DNA from: Eubacteriales bacterium
GTDB taxonomy: Bacteria > Bacillota > Clostridia > Oscillospirales > Butyricicoccaceae
Assembly (NCBI GenBank): GCA_030524285.1
Contig: JAUNGQ010000008.1
Location: 1-64,000 of the forward strand
Direction: 5' to 3'
DNA length: 64,000 nt
Within the stretch, counting starts at the first letter, position 1; each line of letters starts with the position of its first letter. The translations under genes were made by a program, and so were the position numbers. Below the pieces are notes generated by a model, which was given only the letters and a program-made list of their open reading frames with translations, was not told where the DNA came from and did no database searches. Positions 24,641 through 33,574 of the stretch are shown piece after piece.

Positions 24641-25141
24641 ATGATGACAGAACAGGAAAAATATATGAAAGCAGCTTTACGGCTGGCGAAAAAATCCGCA
24701 GAGGAAGGCGAGGTACCGGTAGGCTGTGTCATTGTCTGTGATGGAAAGATTGTCGGGCGCGGACGGAATCGTCGCGAGGTGAAAAAATCCGCACTTTCCC
24801 ATGCGGAAATTGAAGCAATCGGCAAGGCCTGTAAAAAGCTGGGCGGCTGGCGGCTGCACCGATGCGATTTGTATGTTACACTGGAGCCATGTCCGATGTG
24901 TGCCGGTGCGATTATCAATGCACGTGTGAAAACAGTATATTATGGTGCAGATGATCCAAAGGCAGGCTCGTGTGGCAGCCTGATTTCACTGTTTGATGTA
25001 GCCTATAATCATAAACCGGAACTTGTCCGTGGACTTCTCCGGGAAGAGTGTGCAGGCGTGCTGACAGACTTTTTTCGGGAATTACGAAAAAAGCGCAAGT
25101 TTGAGAAAAAGCTTGCGCGGGAAAAGATGCAATCAGACTAG
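24641..25141 (+). CDS. tadA: tRNA-specific adenosine deaminase
   Basis: Converts A34 to inosine in the anticodon of tRNA-Arg(ACG). The 166-residue zinc enzyme has His54 and catalytic Glu56 in HAEIEAI and zinc cysteines Cys84 and Cys87 in EPCPMCAGA. A basic helix (about 146-165) ends the protein. Two adjacent ATGs follow the CPBP stop by 4 nt with GGAGG inside the upstream gene, so translation is probably coupled. Confidence 0.95.
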   Translation: MMTEQEKYMKAALRLAKKSAEEGEVPVGCVIVCDGKIVGRGRNRREVKKSALSHAEIEAIGKACKKLGGWRLHRCDLYVTLEPCPMCAGAIINARVKTVYYGADDPKAGSCGSLISLFDVAYNHKPELVRGLLREECAGVLTDFFRELRKKRKFEKKLAREKMQSD

Positions 25142-25144
25142 CAT

Positions 25145-25180
25145 GAAAAAACCGCCTTTCTCATACCAGGAAGGCGGTTT
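25145..25180. terminator. Bidirectional terminator after tadA
   Basis: AAACCGCCTT/AAGGCGGTTT with A/T-rich flanks on both sides; it serves tadA and the convergent membrane-protein gene. Confidence 0.85.
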
Positions 25181-25199
25181 CCTATCTTTTGAAGTATTT

Positions 25200-25496
25200 T
25201 TATTGCTGCATGAGTGCGCCACATACGATGCAGGCGGCCAGGCAGGCGACAGACAGAAGGGAAAACAGAAGCTGGTGGCGGAATTTGGAAGAAGCCTTTT
25301 TCTGTGCCTTTTCGATATCGACATTAAGGCCCTTGCCGAACTGCATAGCGCGCCCGTCACGCTTTGCAATCGAATTTTCATCCAGTTTATCGGTTTCCAC
25401 AGTGAGCTGATTCCAGTCGTGACCCAGACGGAAATACAGCCCAATGGCGCCAAAAACAAAAAATCCAATCAGGAAAAGAATCATCAAAGTTTTCAT
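25200..25496 (-). CDS. Hypothetical small membrane protein
   Basis: 98 residues with two predicted membrane helices, about 4-24 and 77-96, and a charged cytoplasmic or external loop between them (DKLDENSIAKRDGRAMQFGK). GGAG is about 11 nt before ATG. Lies downstream of secG in the same direction but beyond a terminator. Family not recognised. Confidence 0.75.
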   Translation of the reverse strand: MKTLMILFLIGFFVFGAIGLYFRLGHDWNQLTVETDKLDENSIAKRDGRAMQFGKGLNVDIEKAQKKASSKFRHQLLFSLLSVACLAACIVCGALMQQ

Positions 25497-25513
25497 AGAC
25501 AGGGATTACCTCC

Positions 25514-25554
25514 GGAAAATAAACAGAAAGCGGATGGGAAGAACCATCCGCTTT
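25514..25554 (-). terminator. Terminator of secG
   Basis: Minus strand AAAGCGGATGG/CCATCCGCTTT followed by CTGTTTATTTT. Confidence 0.75.
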
Positions 25555-25571
25555 GTTTCATCAATTTGATC

Positions 25572-25805
25572 TCAGCTCAGCAGGACGAGCAACAGGGAGT
25601 CAATCACAAAAATAACTCCAAAAATCTTCGTCAGATTTGCAAGAAGCGCTTCAATACCTGTAGCCTTGTTGGAACCAAAAAAGGTTTCCTGCGAACCGGA
25701 TACCGCGCCGGAAAGCCCCTGACTTGGTGCCTTTTGCAGCAGAATGGTAACAATCAGAAACAGGCATGCAATGACCTGAATCACAGATAGAATTGTAACA
25801 GCCAT
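25572..25805 (-). CDS. secG: Preprotein translocase subunit SecG
   Basis: 77 residues, two membrane helices (about 3-23 and 55-76) linked by the conserved loop QKAPSQGLSGAVSGSQETFFG. Auxiliary subunit of the SecYEG channel that aids SecA cycling. GGAGG precedes ATG by 10 nt. In many Firmicutes secG sits next to rnr; here the two are about 3 kb apart. Confidence 0.95.
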   Translation of the reverse strand: MAVTILSVIQVIACLFLIVTILLQKAPSQGLSGAVSGSQETFFGSNKATGIEALLANLTKIFGVIFVIDSLLLVLLS

Positions 25806-25837
25806 GAAAAATCAACCTCCAAAAATTGTGAAAACAA

Positions 25838-25856
25838 CGGCATGTCCGACATGCCG
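25838..25856. repeat. Small hairpin upstream of secG
   Basis: CGGCATGT-CCG-ACATGCCG perfect stem; TTGTTTTC follows on the minus strand, so it may terminate the upstream two-gene unit. Confidence 0.5.
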
Positions 25857-26007
25857 AGCTTATATTACTGAGACAATAAGCCTATGATATCACATGTCGG
25901 AAGGATTTTCAAGGTGAGAATCCGGTTTTTTGTCGAGGAAGAACAGCTGAAAATAAGAAACATAGCTTTTGCAGTTTGTAAAAGCATGTGCCAAAGTATG
26001 ACAGCGT

Positions 26008-26541
26008 TTAACCAACGGAAGCACGCCTTACAGTCGCCTTGACGCGGTTGCCAAGCGCACTGCCATGCCGGTTGGTATAGCAGTTGCCTGTGGACATATC
26101 TACAATGCACAGCCGCCCGCTGCACCAGCCATAGCCGTCCTCCGGCTTTTTGCGTTTTTCCTCGTGCTTATATTTGCGGAGCTGCTTGGTCAGCGCCTTA
26201 TCCGGTGCGCCGTCCACCAGTACCACCATGCTCAGCATGGAGAAGCTATGGGAACGTTCTGTCCATGGGACATAACGCACAGACATATCCTCAATCACAT
26301 TCCAATAATCATCCAGTGCAGCAGCGTCCAGCTGTTCACATACATCAAAATAGCAGAACTCATAGGAAATGGCAGATTTGCCATTGCGCTGCAATAGGGT
26401 TGCCGTTTCCTCAATTTGCAGGACGCCATATAATGGAAAACGGCGGTCGCCATATTCCGCGTTGGAAATCAGATGAAAATTCTGACGCATGTCATCCTGA
26501 AAGGCATCCAGATAGATGGCAGCCTGTGTATATAAATCCAT
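26008..26541 (-). CDS. Conserved-looking hypothetical protein
   Basis: 177 residues, soluble, rich in Tyr and Cys (ISYEFCYFDVCEQLDA, GYGWCSGRLCIVDM), with a basic linker KYKHEEKRKKPEDG near residue 125. No motif I recognise. GGAG at 8 nt before ATG. It follows the nucleotidyltransferase gene by 14 bp on the same strand, so the two likely form one unit. Confidence 0.75.
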   Translation of the reverse strand: MDLYTQAAIYLDAFQDDMRQNFHLISNAEYGDRRFPLYGVLQIEETATLLQRNGKSAISYEFCYFDVCEQLDAAALDDYWNVIEDMSVRYVPWTERSHSFSMLSMVVLVDGAPDKALTKQLRKYKHEEKRKKPEDGYGWCSGRLCIVDMSTGNCYTNRHGSALGNRVKATVRRASVG

Positions 26542-26555
26542 AGGGATAGCTCCTT

Positions 26556-27455
26556 TTATTCGGCAGGATACAGACCGGCTTCGGTCATGCGGCGAAGAGC
26601 TTCGACAACAACCGGCTTATCTTCCTGATAGGTCACGCCATACCACTGTGCACCGGTTTGCAATACCCTGGCAGTTGCCTGACCTGTTTGGATAAGATGA
26701 TCAACAGCAAACGGCAGATAGTATTCCCCTTTCATCGGGTTGTTCGGCAGATCATTGTGCATAAAGACAGTCAGTCCGGCATCCAGTTCGCGAAGGAAAG
26801 ATGGCGTAAAGCCCCACATGTTCATAGAAACCAGTGTACCTTCTGCGATTTCCCCGGCTTCCGGATCGGAGATCACACCGGCAGCGTTGCGGGAGATTGC
26901 TGTGCGTTCCACAATATCAGTCAGATAGCCGTTTGCATCTGCCTCACAAATACCACGGGAAACCGTACCATTTTCCGTCAATGTATTTTCGACGCGGTAA
27001 CCTACCATGCAGTAACGGTATTTTTCGTCATCTGCTGCATCCTTCAGATAATCATACATGCATTGGAATGCTTCCGCTCCATAGAAATCATCTGCGTTGA
27101 TGACAGCAAACGGTTCATCGACGACACCGCGGATACAGTAAACCGCATGACCAGTGCCAAGCGGCTTGGTGCGGCCTTCCGGCATGGTACAGCCCTCCGG
27201 AAGCTTGTCCGGACTTTGAAATACGTAATCTACCTGCATCAGCTTTTCTGCGGCAATACCGATGCGCTCACGGAATGCTTCCAGCAGCTCTTCCTTTATG
27301 ATAAATACAACGCGGCGGAAGCCTGCCTTCCATGCGTCGTAAATGGAATAATTCATAATAATCTGACCATTTGGGCCTACCGGGTCAATCTGCTTTAGAC
27401 CGCCATAGCGGGACCCCATGCCGGCAGCCATAACAACAAGTACCGGATTTGCCAT
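26556..27455 (-). CDS. Nucleotidyltransferase-family protein (sugar-nucleotide pyrophosphorylase fold)
   Basis: 299 residues with the GT-A/Rossmann NTP-transferase fold: the nucleotide-binding loop AAGMGSRYGGLKQ, Lys in the second half of that loop, PLGTGHAV, and the metal-binding VINADDFYG. C-terminal part is related to sugar-phosphate nucleotidyltransferases used for cell-surface glycans. Start: the ATG preceded by GGAGG at 10 nt; an earlier ATG is part of that ribosome site. The sugar substrate cannot be told. Confidence 0.85.
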   Translation of the reverse strand: MANPVLVVMAAGMGSRYGGLKQIDPVGPNGQIIMNYSIYDAWKAGFRRVVFIIKEELLEAFRERIGIAAEKLMQVDYVFQSPDKLPEGCTMPEGRTKPLGTGHAVYCIRGVVDEPFAVINADDFYGAEAFQCMYDYLKDAADDEKYRYCMVGYRVENTLTENGTVSRGICEADANGYLTDIVERTAISRNAAGVISDPEAGEIAEGTLVSMNMWGFTPSFLRELDAGLTVFMHNDLPNNPMKGEYYLPFAVDHLIQTGQATARVLQTGAQWYGVTYQEDKPVVVEALRRMTEAGLYPAE

Positions 27456-27672
27456 AATAATATCCTCCATTGTGCTCCTGAATATATTATTTATTATACG
27501 GTATTTTCAGAATAATTACAATAGGGCTGTTTTTCGACAGCACATGGGAGATGAAAAGGAATTGTGAATTTTTTTGGAAAAATCATATGGATGAGGTTGC
27601 ATATGGCAGGAAAGGCGTGTATCATATTGATGGAATCAATGAAACTACAGCAGGAGGAAAGGATGTTCGCCT

Positions 27673-28893
27673 GTGGATAAAAAGAAGAAATATAAATATT
27701 ACGATGAATATGGACAGCCTGTCGATGAGTATGGACGTGCAATCAATCCGCGCACGGGCAGGACGTATGAGGAAGAGAACGGCGACAGTCTGGATGATAC
27801 ATCGGAGTTTGAAACCATAACACCGGCAAAGCAACATGCACAGCATTCCAAAAAGAAACAGTCCAATGGATACCAAAATGCTTCCTATGGAAGAGGCGAT
27901 GCAGATAACGGCGGCTGGAATGGTAAAAAAGGAAAAAAGAAGAAACGACATCGTAAGTCATTGCTCAAGAAGCTGATTGTTGTTCTGGTATTGATTTTTG
28001 CGTTGGCGGCAGCTGATGTGTATTATCTATTGACCCTGTATACATATGACGATACCAATGCGAGCAGTCTGGCTGCGAATACGCAGGATGGTGTGATGAA
28101 TATCGCATTGTTTGGCGTTGATACCCGCGAGGATGGCTCCGTCGAAGGCACTCGCTCGGATGCGATGATGATTATGAGTATCAAAAATGGTTCTGTAAAG
28201 CTGGTTTCGCTGATGCGCGACAGTTATGTTGATGTACCGGGACACGGTTCGACGAAGCTGTGCCATGCCTACAGCTATGGCGGCGCTCAACTGGCCATGC
28301 AGACCATCAATGAAAATTTTGATATGAATATCACGGAGTACATGACGGTAGACTTTGCACAGATGGCGGCAATTATTGATGCTGTCGGCGGCGTCACTGT
28401 TACACTGACGGAGGAAGAGGTTGCAGAAACTAATTTGCATCTGGAAGACTATTGTAATAGCAACGGTATACCATATGAGCCGATTGAAGTGGCGGGAGAA
28501 CAGAAGCTTGACGGTGTGCAGGCAATGACCTATGGGCGAATCCGTAAGGGCAACACCGGCGGTGACTGGCAGCGTACCGAACGCCAGTCTGTCGTACTCA
28601 ATGAGGTATTCTCCAAGGCTACCAGCAATCCGATTCATCTGCTTCGTTTCATGCATGGTATGATGCCGAATATTACCTCTTCTATGAGCAAAAAGGATTT
28701 TGTTTATATGGGACTGCGTACCATCATGCACGGTGTTCCGTCTATGGAACATATCCGCTTGCCGATTGACGGCGAGTGGGAGTATGGTACAGTCAGCGGT
28801 ATGTCTGTTATCAAATTCAGCAATGAAAAGATGGCAGCTCACCTATATGATTATCTCTACAAGGATATTGATCCGACTGCGGACAATTCCTAA
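27673..28893 (+). CDS. LytR-CpsA-Psr (LCP) family cell-wall glycopolymer ligase
   Basis: Attaches teichoic-acid-like or capsular polymers to peptidoglycan outside the membrane. 406 residues: a long Lys/Asn/Gly-rich cytoplasmic tail (1-94), one membrane helix (about 98-118), and the LCP domain (about 135-370) with DTRED, arginines in EGTRSDAMM and LMRDSYV, and RIRKGNTGGDWQRTERQ. The start is GTG; AGGAGGAAAGGA lies upstream. The tail is longer than usual for the family. Terminator shared with rnr. Confidence 0.9.
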   Translation: MDKKKKYKYYDEYGQPVDEYGRAINPRTGRTYEEENGDSLDDTSEFETITPAKQHAQHSKKKQSNGYQNASYGRGDADNGGWNGKKGKKKKRHRKSLLKKLIVVLVLIFALAAADVYYLLTLYTYDDTNASSLAANTQDGVMNIALFGVDTREDGSVEGTRSDAMMIMSIKNGSVKLVSLMRDSYVDVPGHGSTKLCHAYSYGGAQLAMQTINENFDMNITEYMTVDFAQMAAIIDAVGGVTVTLTEEEVAETNLHLEDYCNSNGIPYEPIEVAGEQKLDGVQAMTYGRIRKGNTGGDWQRTERQSVVLNEVFSKATSNPIHLLRFMHGMMPNITSSMSKKDFVYMGLRTIMHGVPSMEHIRLPIDGEWEYGTVSGMSVIKFSNEKMAAHLYDYLYKDIDPTADNS

Positions 28894-28898
28894 ACAAA

Positions 28899-28940
28899 GA
28901 AAAAACAGCGCTCGCTTTTGTGTCAGGCGGGCGCTGTTTT
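28899..28940. terminator. Bidirectional terminator LCP gene/rnr
   Basis: AAAACAGCGC-T-CGC/GCG-G-GCGCTGTTTT flanked by A and T runs. Confidence 0.85.
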
Positions 28941-28958
28941 GATTTGCGTAATGTGGGA

Positions 28959-31139
28959 TTATCCGGCGGTGTGCTCGTCCGGCGTGAAAATAAAATCAAT
29001 CAGGCCGGAGGTGCTGGAGGCATTGACAAGCGTAACATTGACACGCATACCGAGATGATAGTTTTGTCCGGTATGCTTGCCGAACAGGGTCAGCCGATCC
29101 GGATCAAATTCAAACCAGTCGTTCTGCATGGTGTCCAGACGCACCATACCTTCTACCATGTTATCCAGTTGGACATATACCCCGAAGCTGGTAATACTCG
29201 AAATATAGCCATCAAACGTGTGTCCGATGAAGCTGGACATATATTCTGCCATATACAACTTTTCGATTTCGCGTTCAGCCTCTGCGGCAGCCTGCTCGCG
29301 AGCAGTGGATTGTGCGGAGGCTTCCTCGCAGAATTCCGTCAGTTCTTTGGAGCCTTGTTCCCCGGCAAGCATACGAGTGAGCATACGATGCACCACCAGA
29401 TCAGGATAACGACGGATGGGGGAAGTAAAATGCAGATAATAGTTTGCTGCCAGACCGTAGTGACCAAGGCAGTTTGGTGCATAACGCGCACGTGCAAGCG
29501 AACGCAGCAGAAGGGAGGGAAGCGCCTGCTGTTCAGGTTGGTCTGCTGTCTGGTCAAGGATATGTTGCAGCTGATGGGTATTTGTCAAATCCTTTTCCCG
29601 CAGACGGTAGCCGAACAGGCGTGCTTGCGAAGCAAATATGCGCAGTTTTTCCAGATCCGGGTCTTCATGGACGCGGTAAATGGCCGGCATCTGGTAATGG
29701 TACAGCGCTTCTGCTACCGCCTCATTGGCAATCAGCATGAATTCCTCAATTAACGATTCTGCTTCGCCGCGGCTGCGCTTTTCAACACCGGAAGCATTTC
29801 CATCACGGTCACAGAGGATGACGGCTTCCGGAATATTCAATTCCAGTGCGCCGCGCCGCATCCGGCTTGCATGAAGCTCCTTTGCCATTACGTTCATTTC
29901 ATCCAGAATCGGCGCAAGGTCTTGCCGTAGATTGCGCTCCTGCCAGTCACCGGAAAGGATTTTATTGACCTGACGATAGGTCAGACGGGCGTAGGAGCAG
30001 ATGACAGAGCGATGGAAATCAACGGAATATCGTTTGCCATCCTTGCCGATCTCAATGAACACAGAGAAGGCGAGGCGGTTGACGCCTGGATTCAGCGAAC
30101 AGATGCCATTGGAAAGTGTTAGCGGCAGCATTGGGATAACCTGATCGGCGTAATAAACAGAGGTGCCGCGGCGGTATGCCTCGCGATCCAGCGGAGAGCC
30201 TTCCGTGACGTAATGGGATACGTCGGCAATGTGTACGCCAAGACGGTAATGTCCGTTGGGAAGTGTTTCGAGGGAAACCGCATCATCAAAGTCCTTGGCG
30301 GAATCGCCATCAATGGTAAACAGCTTCTGGCTGCGCAGATCCAGACGATTCTGCCAGTCTTTTTCCTGTACGAACAGTGGAATACGTTCTGCCTGCTCAA
30401 TGGCATCCTGCGCAAACGGAACAGGAATATCATGCTCATAGAGGATTGCTTCAGCAGCAGCTTTTCGTGTCAGGCCAGAGCCGAAGACCTGTGTGACAAC
30501 GCCCTGTGGCAGATATTTTTCATTGCCGCGGAATAGTACCTTCAATGCAACGCGGTCACCGGGATGTGCATCCCCGATATGCTTTTTGCTGACAACAATT
30601 TCCGGCAGCTTACCGGAATCATCGCGAAACATGGTCATTTTTCCGCGCATGACAATACAGCCAGTGATATCGTCACGGGTTTGGTTGAGGATACGGAGCA
30701 CTTCACCCTCCTGACGGTTGGGCTTGCTGTCCGGCTGATTTTCCTTTTCATTTCCTTTGCTTTTGCGGGGGGATGGATTGTCCTGACGCACACGAATTAG
30801 GACACGGTCACCATGCCAGGCATCCTTGCCACGGTGGGGCGGAATGAAAATATCCGGCCCGTCACCGGATTCCGGACGGACGAATGCATAGCCGCGTCCG
30901 GTGGCACAGAAAATACCTGCCAGACAGCCGAAGGCTTCCGGTTTGCCATAACGGTTGCTTCGGGCACGCATCAGATAGCCTTCATCTACCAGCTCGGCAA
31001 GTACACGCACAATTTCACTGTGCTTTGCATGAATGCCATGCTTGTCCAGCGTGTGGATGATATCATCCGGTGTACATACGGTCTGTGCAGTTTCTATGAT
31101 CAATTCCCTTAAAACTGTGTCTTTCTTTGCAGCGGTCAT
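28959..31139 (-). CDS. rnr: Ribonuclease R (3'-5' exoribonuclease)
   Basis: 726 residues in the RNase II/R order: winged helix (about 5-65), cold-shock domains (about 70-230), the RNB catalytic domain with TIDGDSAKDFDDAVSL (Asp277, 279, 283, 285, 286 region binding Mg2+) and HFTSPIRRYPDL, and an S1 domain (about 640-716). The lysine-rich tail of E. coli RNase R is absent. GGAGG is 9 nt before the chosen ATG; the upstream 48 codons of open frame lack a ribosome site. Degrades structured RNA and acts in rRNA and trans-translation quality control in relatives. Confidence 0.95.
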   Translation of the reverse strand: MTAAKKDTVLRELIIETAQTVCTPDDIIHTLDKHGIHAKHSEIVRVLAELVDEGYLMRARSNRYGKPEAFGCLAGIFCATGRGYAFVRPESGDGPDIFIPPHRGKDAWHGDRVLIRVRQDNPSPRKSKGNEKENQPDSKPNRQEGEVLRILNQTRDDITGCIVMRGKMTMFRDDSGKLPEIVVSKKHIGDAHPGDRVALKVLFRGNEKYLPQGVVTQVFGSGLTRKAAAEAILYEHDIPVPFAQDAIEQAERIPLFVQEKDWQNRLDLRSQKLFTIDGDSAKDFDDAVSLETLPNGHYRLGVHIADVSHYVTEGSPLDREAYRRGTSVYYADQVIPMLPLTLSNGICSLNPGVNRLAFSVFIEIGKDGKRYSVDFHRSVICSYARLTYRQVNKILSGDWQERNLRQDLAPILDEMNVMAKELHASRMRRGALELNIPEAVILCDRDGNASGVEKRSRGEAESLIEEFMLIANEAVAEALYHYQMPAIYRVHEDPDLEKLRIFASQARLFGYRLREKDLTNTHQLQHILDQTADQPEQQALPSLLLRSLARARYAPNCLGHYGLAANYYLHFTSPIRRYPDLVVHRMLTRMLAGEQGSKELTEFCEEASAQSTAREQAAAEAEREIEKLYMAEYMSSFIGHTFDGYISSITSFGVYVQLDNMVEGMVRLDTMQNDWFEFDPDRLTLFGKHTGQNYHLGMRVNVTLVNASSTSGLIDFIFTPDEHTAG

Positions 31140-31190
31140 TTCTTCACGCCTCCATTCTAAAAAAGAGAAATTATTTTTTCTGATGGTTTT

Positions 31191-31199
31191 ATTATACCA
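31191..31199 (-). promoter_or_regulatory. Extended -10 promoter of rnr
   Basis: Minus strand TGG-TATAAT, 52 bp upstream of the start, without a clear -35. Confidence 0.5.
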
Positions 31200-31287
31200 G
31201 ATTTGGCGGGAAGCGCATACAGGATAGATGGAAAAAAGACGAAATCTGGTACTAAGTAACAAAAATGATAAAATTCTCCGCATCTTG

Positions 31288-31315
31288 TTGAAAATCCGGA
31301 AGGAGCAGCTATAAT
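31288..31315 (+). promoter_or_regulatory. Promoter of the acyltransferase gene
   Basis: TTGAAA, 16-bp spacer, TATAAT. Confidence 0.7.
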
Positions 31316-31360
31316 TATAAAGTCGTAACAGACTGTTGGAATATTATGAGGGGATTGTTT

Positions 31361-32485
31361 ATGTCGAATCAACTGGTTCAATCTGCTCCCGTAGGGAGAA
31401 AATTTTATTTGGATGTATTACGTGCGTTTGCGATCATTTCCATTTCCATGAATCATGCCGTCAACCGGGCATATGAAAATTTTAGCTATGCTTTTTTTGA
31501 ATTTCGCGGGATTCCACTGTGGTCTTCGTGGATTAAGGTGGTTGCCATTGTGTTTGGACATATTGGCGTACCGCTGTTTCTGATGATTTCCGGTGCATTG
31601 CTGTTGAACAAGCAGATCGACGACGGTGAGGGTGTCAAACGGTTTTATAAGCACAACCTGCTTCCACTGCTCATTACAACTGAAATATGGTATGTCATCA
31701 TGTATTTCTTTATTCTCGGTTTCCATACAAACTGGGAGGAGATTACAGCAGGTTCTGCGGTCAGCGGACTGCTTTCTACGGCGCTGTTTGTCAATCAGAC
31801 AACGATGGATAGCATGTGGTACATGCCGATGATCCTGTGTTTATATCTGCTTGTACCATATGTGGCAATGATTGTTAAAAAGGTGCCGATGAAGCTGCTT
31901 TTGTTGCCTTGTGTGATTTTATATTTGGCGGAAATGGTTTTTCCGACGATCAATGATGTGCTGCGGCTGCAATATATTAACATGTCATTGGGCTTTGCGC
32001 TCAAGAGCTCGAATCTGTTTTCCATTTATTTTCTATATCTGCTGCCCGGTTACTGGGTCAGCAGGGGAGGACTGAAGCATCTGCGCGGGCGGCATATTGC
32101 CATAGGATTGGTGCTGACATTTCTGTTCTGCTGTATTTTTCAGTTCTATGCCTACAGCCGTCCGGCACAGGCAACCTTTGATTATGATTTTGCGCTTCTG
32201 CCGCTGCTTGCCATGCTTATATTTGAGCTGGCGCGCCGGGCAGGACATTTGCTGCTGCGGTTCCAGCGTCCGATTACATATCTTGCGAAAATTTCCTTTG
32301 CAATTTATTTTGTCCATATTCTCATTATGTCCCTGTTGGAGTGGTATTTTCCATATGGAGAATGGCCTAAACCGTTGGCAATGCTGTTCCTTGAAGCAGT
32401 ATCGATTTCGGGAAGTATCATAATCATCCTGATTTGTTCCAAAATCCCCCTCTGTAAGAAATATCTGTTTATGATGAAGGGATAA
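31361..32485 (+). CDS. Acyltransferase-3 family membrane protein
   Basis: 374 residues, about 10 membrane helices, matching the Acyl_transf_3 family (OatA/WecH type) that O-acetylates cell-surface sugars. The N-terminal helix carries the characteristic YLDVLRAFAIISISMNHAVN with a conserved His, followed by GVPLFLMISGALLL and the MWYMPMILCLYL block. No C-terminal SGNH domain. GAGGGGAT is 6 nt before the chosen ATG; an earlier in-frame ATG overlaps that site. Monocistronic. Confidence 0.88.
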   Translation: MSNQLVQSAPVGRKFYLDVLRAFAIISISMNHAVNRAYENFSYAFFEFRGIPLWSSWIKVVAIVFGHIGVPLFLMISGALLLNKQIDDGEGVKRFYKHNLLPLLITTEIWYVIMYFFILGFHTNWEEITAGSAVSGLLSTALFVNQTTMDSMWYMPMILCLYLLVPYVAMIVKKVPMKLLLLPCVILYLAEMVFPTINDVLRLQYINMSLGFALKSSNLFSIYFLYLLPGYWVSRGGLKHLRGRHIAIGLVLTFLFCCIFQFYAYSRPAQATFDYDFALLPLLAMLIFELARRAGHLLLRFQRPITYLAKISFAIYFVHILIMSLLEWYFPYGEWPKPLAMLFLEAVSISGSIIIILICSKIPLCKKYLFMMKG

Positions 32486-32490
32486 AATGA

Positions 32491-32527
32491 AAATCGCTGT
32501 CTCATGAAACGGGACAGCGATTTTTTT
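32491..32527 (+). terminator. Terminator of the acyltransferase gene
   Basis: AAATCGCTGTC/GACAGCGATTT plus T7. Confidence 0.92.
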
Positions 32528-32563
32528 GCAAACAAAAACGGCTCCGTCCATTTACGAAGCCGT
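32527..32563 (-). terminator. Terminator of the minus-strand noncoding element
   Basis: Minus strand ACGGCTTCG/CGGAGCCGT (one mismatch) followed by TTTTTG. Confidence 0.75.
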
Positions 32564-33103
32564 ACATACCTTGATTTTACTCTCTCTATATAAAATCATA
32601 TACGATTTTACATGGAATACAGAACCCACAACAGAAATTAAGATAAAACTCTGACAAAATCCCGGTAATGGAGAGAAACAATATCTGAATGGATTACCGC
32701 TTGTCACCCAATAAGGAACTATGCGAAATCCGCCATTGTCAGAACCTGATCGAAATTCCTCCTGCAAAACCAAAAGTGAAACATCGGTGTGATCTCAATT
32801 TCATATGCTTTTACGACACAAGGGACAATTCTCATTTCTGGGGTACGCCCCATACGCTGCCCGGTTATCTGCTCTACAAATGAAAGAAATCTATATTACT
32901 TTATCCGGAAGGAGGTTCCCCTGCAATGCAGGCATCCAACGGGATATATCCTTGCACCGGAATTCAGAATCAATTTCCCACTCAAGAGGAAACGTAGGTT
33001 TTGCGGAATATGTGTTTGGAAAAACATCACGCGAGAGGCTGGCGAAAAAGAAAAGCTGTTAATCAGCCAGTCTGCTGCGAGTCCTGCTGTTCCAAATCTG
33101 TTC

Positions 33104-33366
33104 TTCGACTGCCATTGGACTCACCTGCTTTCTGTCATATTCATGTTAGCCAGTCATCGAGAAATCGATTTCTACAGCAATACTACTATGCCCATTGGAC
33201 TCACCACTTTGAAAAAATACTGGAATACATCCTCGGAATATCCAAACCGTTCGGTCAGTTACCTGCCCATTGGATTCACCACTTTCTCATCAATGAAAGA
33301 CGTCCAGACCGGTCTGTCCGATCTGATTACATTGTGCTTCGGCTCCCATCGGACTCACCGCTTTCG
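33104..33366. repeat. Four degenerate repeats, 75-80 bp period
   Basis: Plus-strand core CCCATTGGACTCACCACTTT with 1-5 changes per copy. The spacing is not constant and the intervening sequence is unrelated between copies apart from short palindromes. Confidence 0.8.
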
Positions 33367-33371
33367 AGTGG

Positions 33372-33421
33372 ATTGAAAAAACAGCTATCAGGATGTCTGA
33401 TATGTCGTAGCTGTTCTTTAC
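33372..33421 (-). terminator. Terminator-like hairpin just after the minus-strand promoter
   Basis: Minus strand AACAGC...TATCAG-ACATC-CTGATA-GCTGTT followed by TTTTC. It would either make a transcript of about 50 nt or act as an attenuator for the longer one. Confidence 0.6.
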
Positions 33422-33430
33422 TGTGACTAA

Positions 33431-33459
33431 ATATTACCATGAAATCTTGTTTTTGTCAA
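33431..33459 (-). promoter_or_regulatory. Strong minus-strand sigma-A promoter
   Basis: TTGACA, 17-bp spacer, TAATAT on the minus strand. No gene follows, which is why a noncoding transcript is proposed. Confidence 0.8.
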
Positions 33460-33539
33460 TAACATTCTCAACTTTTTTTGTAAAAAAACAGGTGAGAATT
33501 GAAAAAAGAAAAGTTTTTTTGAATTTTTTTGAAAGAATA

Positions 33540-33568
33540 TTGATTTCTTGTAATAGATTTGATATACT
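33540..33568 (+). promoter_or_regulatory. Promoter of a candidate small RNA
   Basis: TTGATT, 17-bp spacer, TATACT. Confidence 0.6.
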
Positions 33569-33574
33569 ATATTT

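Larger units (their letters stand above)
32530..33424 (-). ncRNA. Candidate long noncoding RNA with four repeats
   Basis: A consensus minus-strand promoter on the right and an intrinsic terminator on the left bound about 895 nt with no convincing protein gene. Near the right end, a segment reading GGTGAGTCCAATGGG (minus strand) occurs four times, starting at 33112, 33192, 33267 and 33346 on the plus strand, 75-80 bp apart, with palindromes such as AGAAATCGATTTCT and CAGACCGGTCTG between copies. A terminator-like hairpin also lies about 50 nt after the promoter. No known RNA class recognised; extent and strand are inferred. Confidence 0.45.

Noticed and set aside
33104..33366. CRISPR array
   Set aside because: Four similar segments occur, but the core is degenerate, the spacing varies (75-80 bp), spacers would be about 58 bp, and no cas genes are in the window.
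32789..33376. 195-codon plus-strand gene across the repeats
   Set aside because: No ribosome site, unusual composition, and it runs antisense to the promoter/terminator-bounded element.
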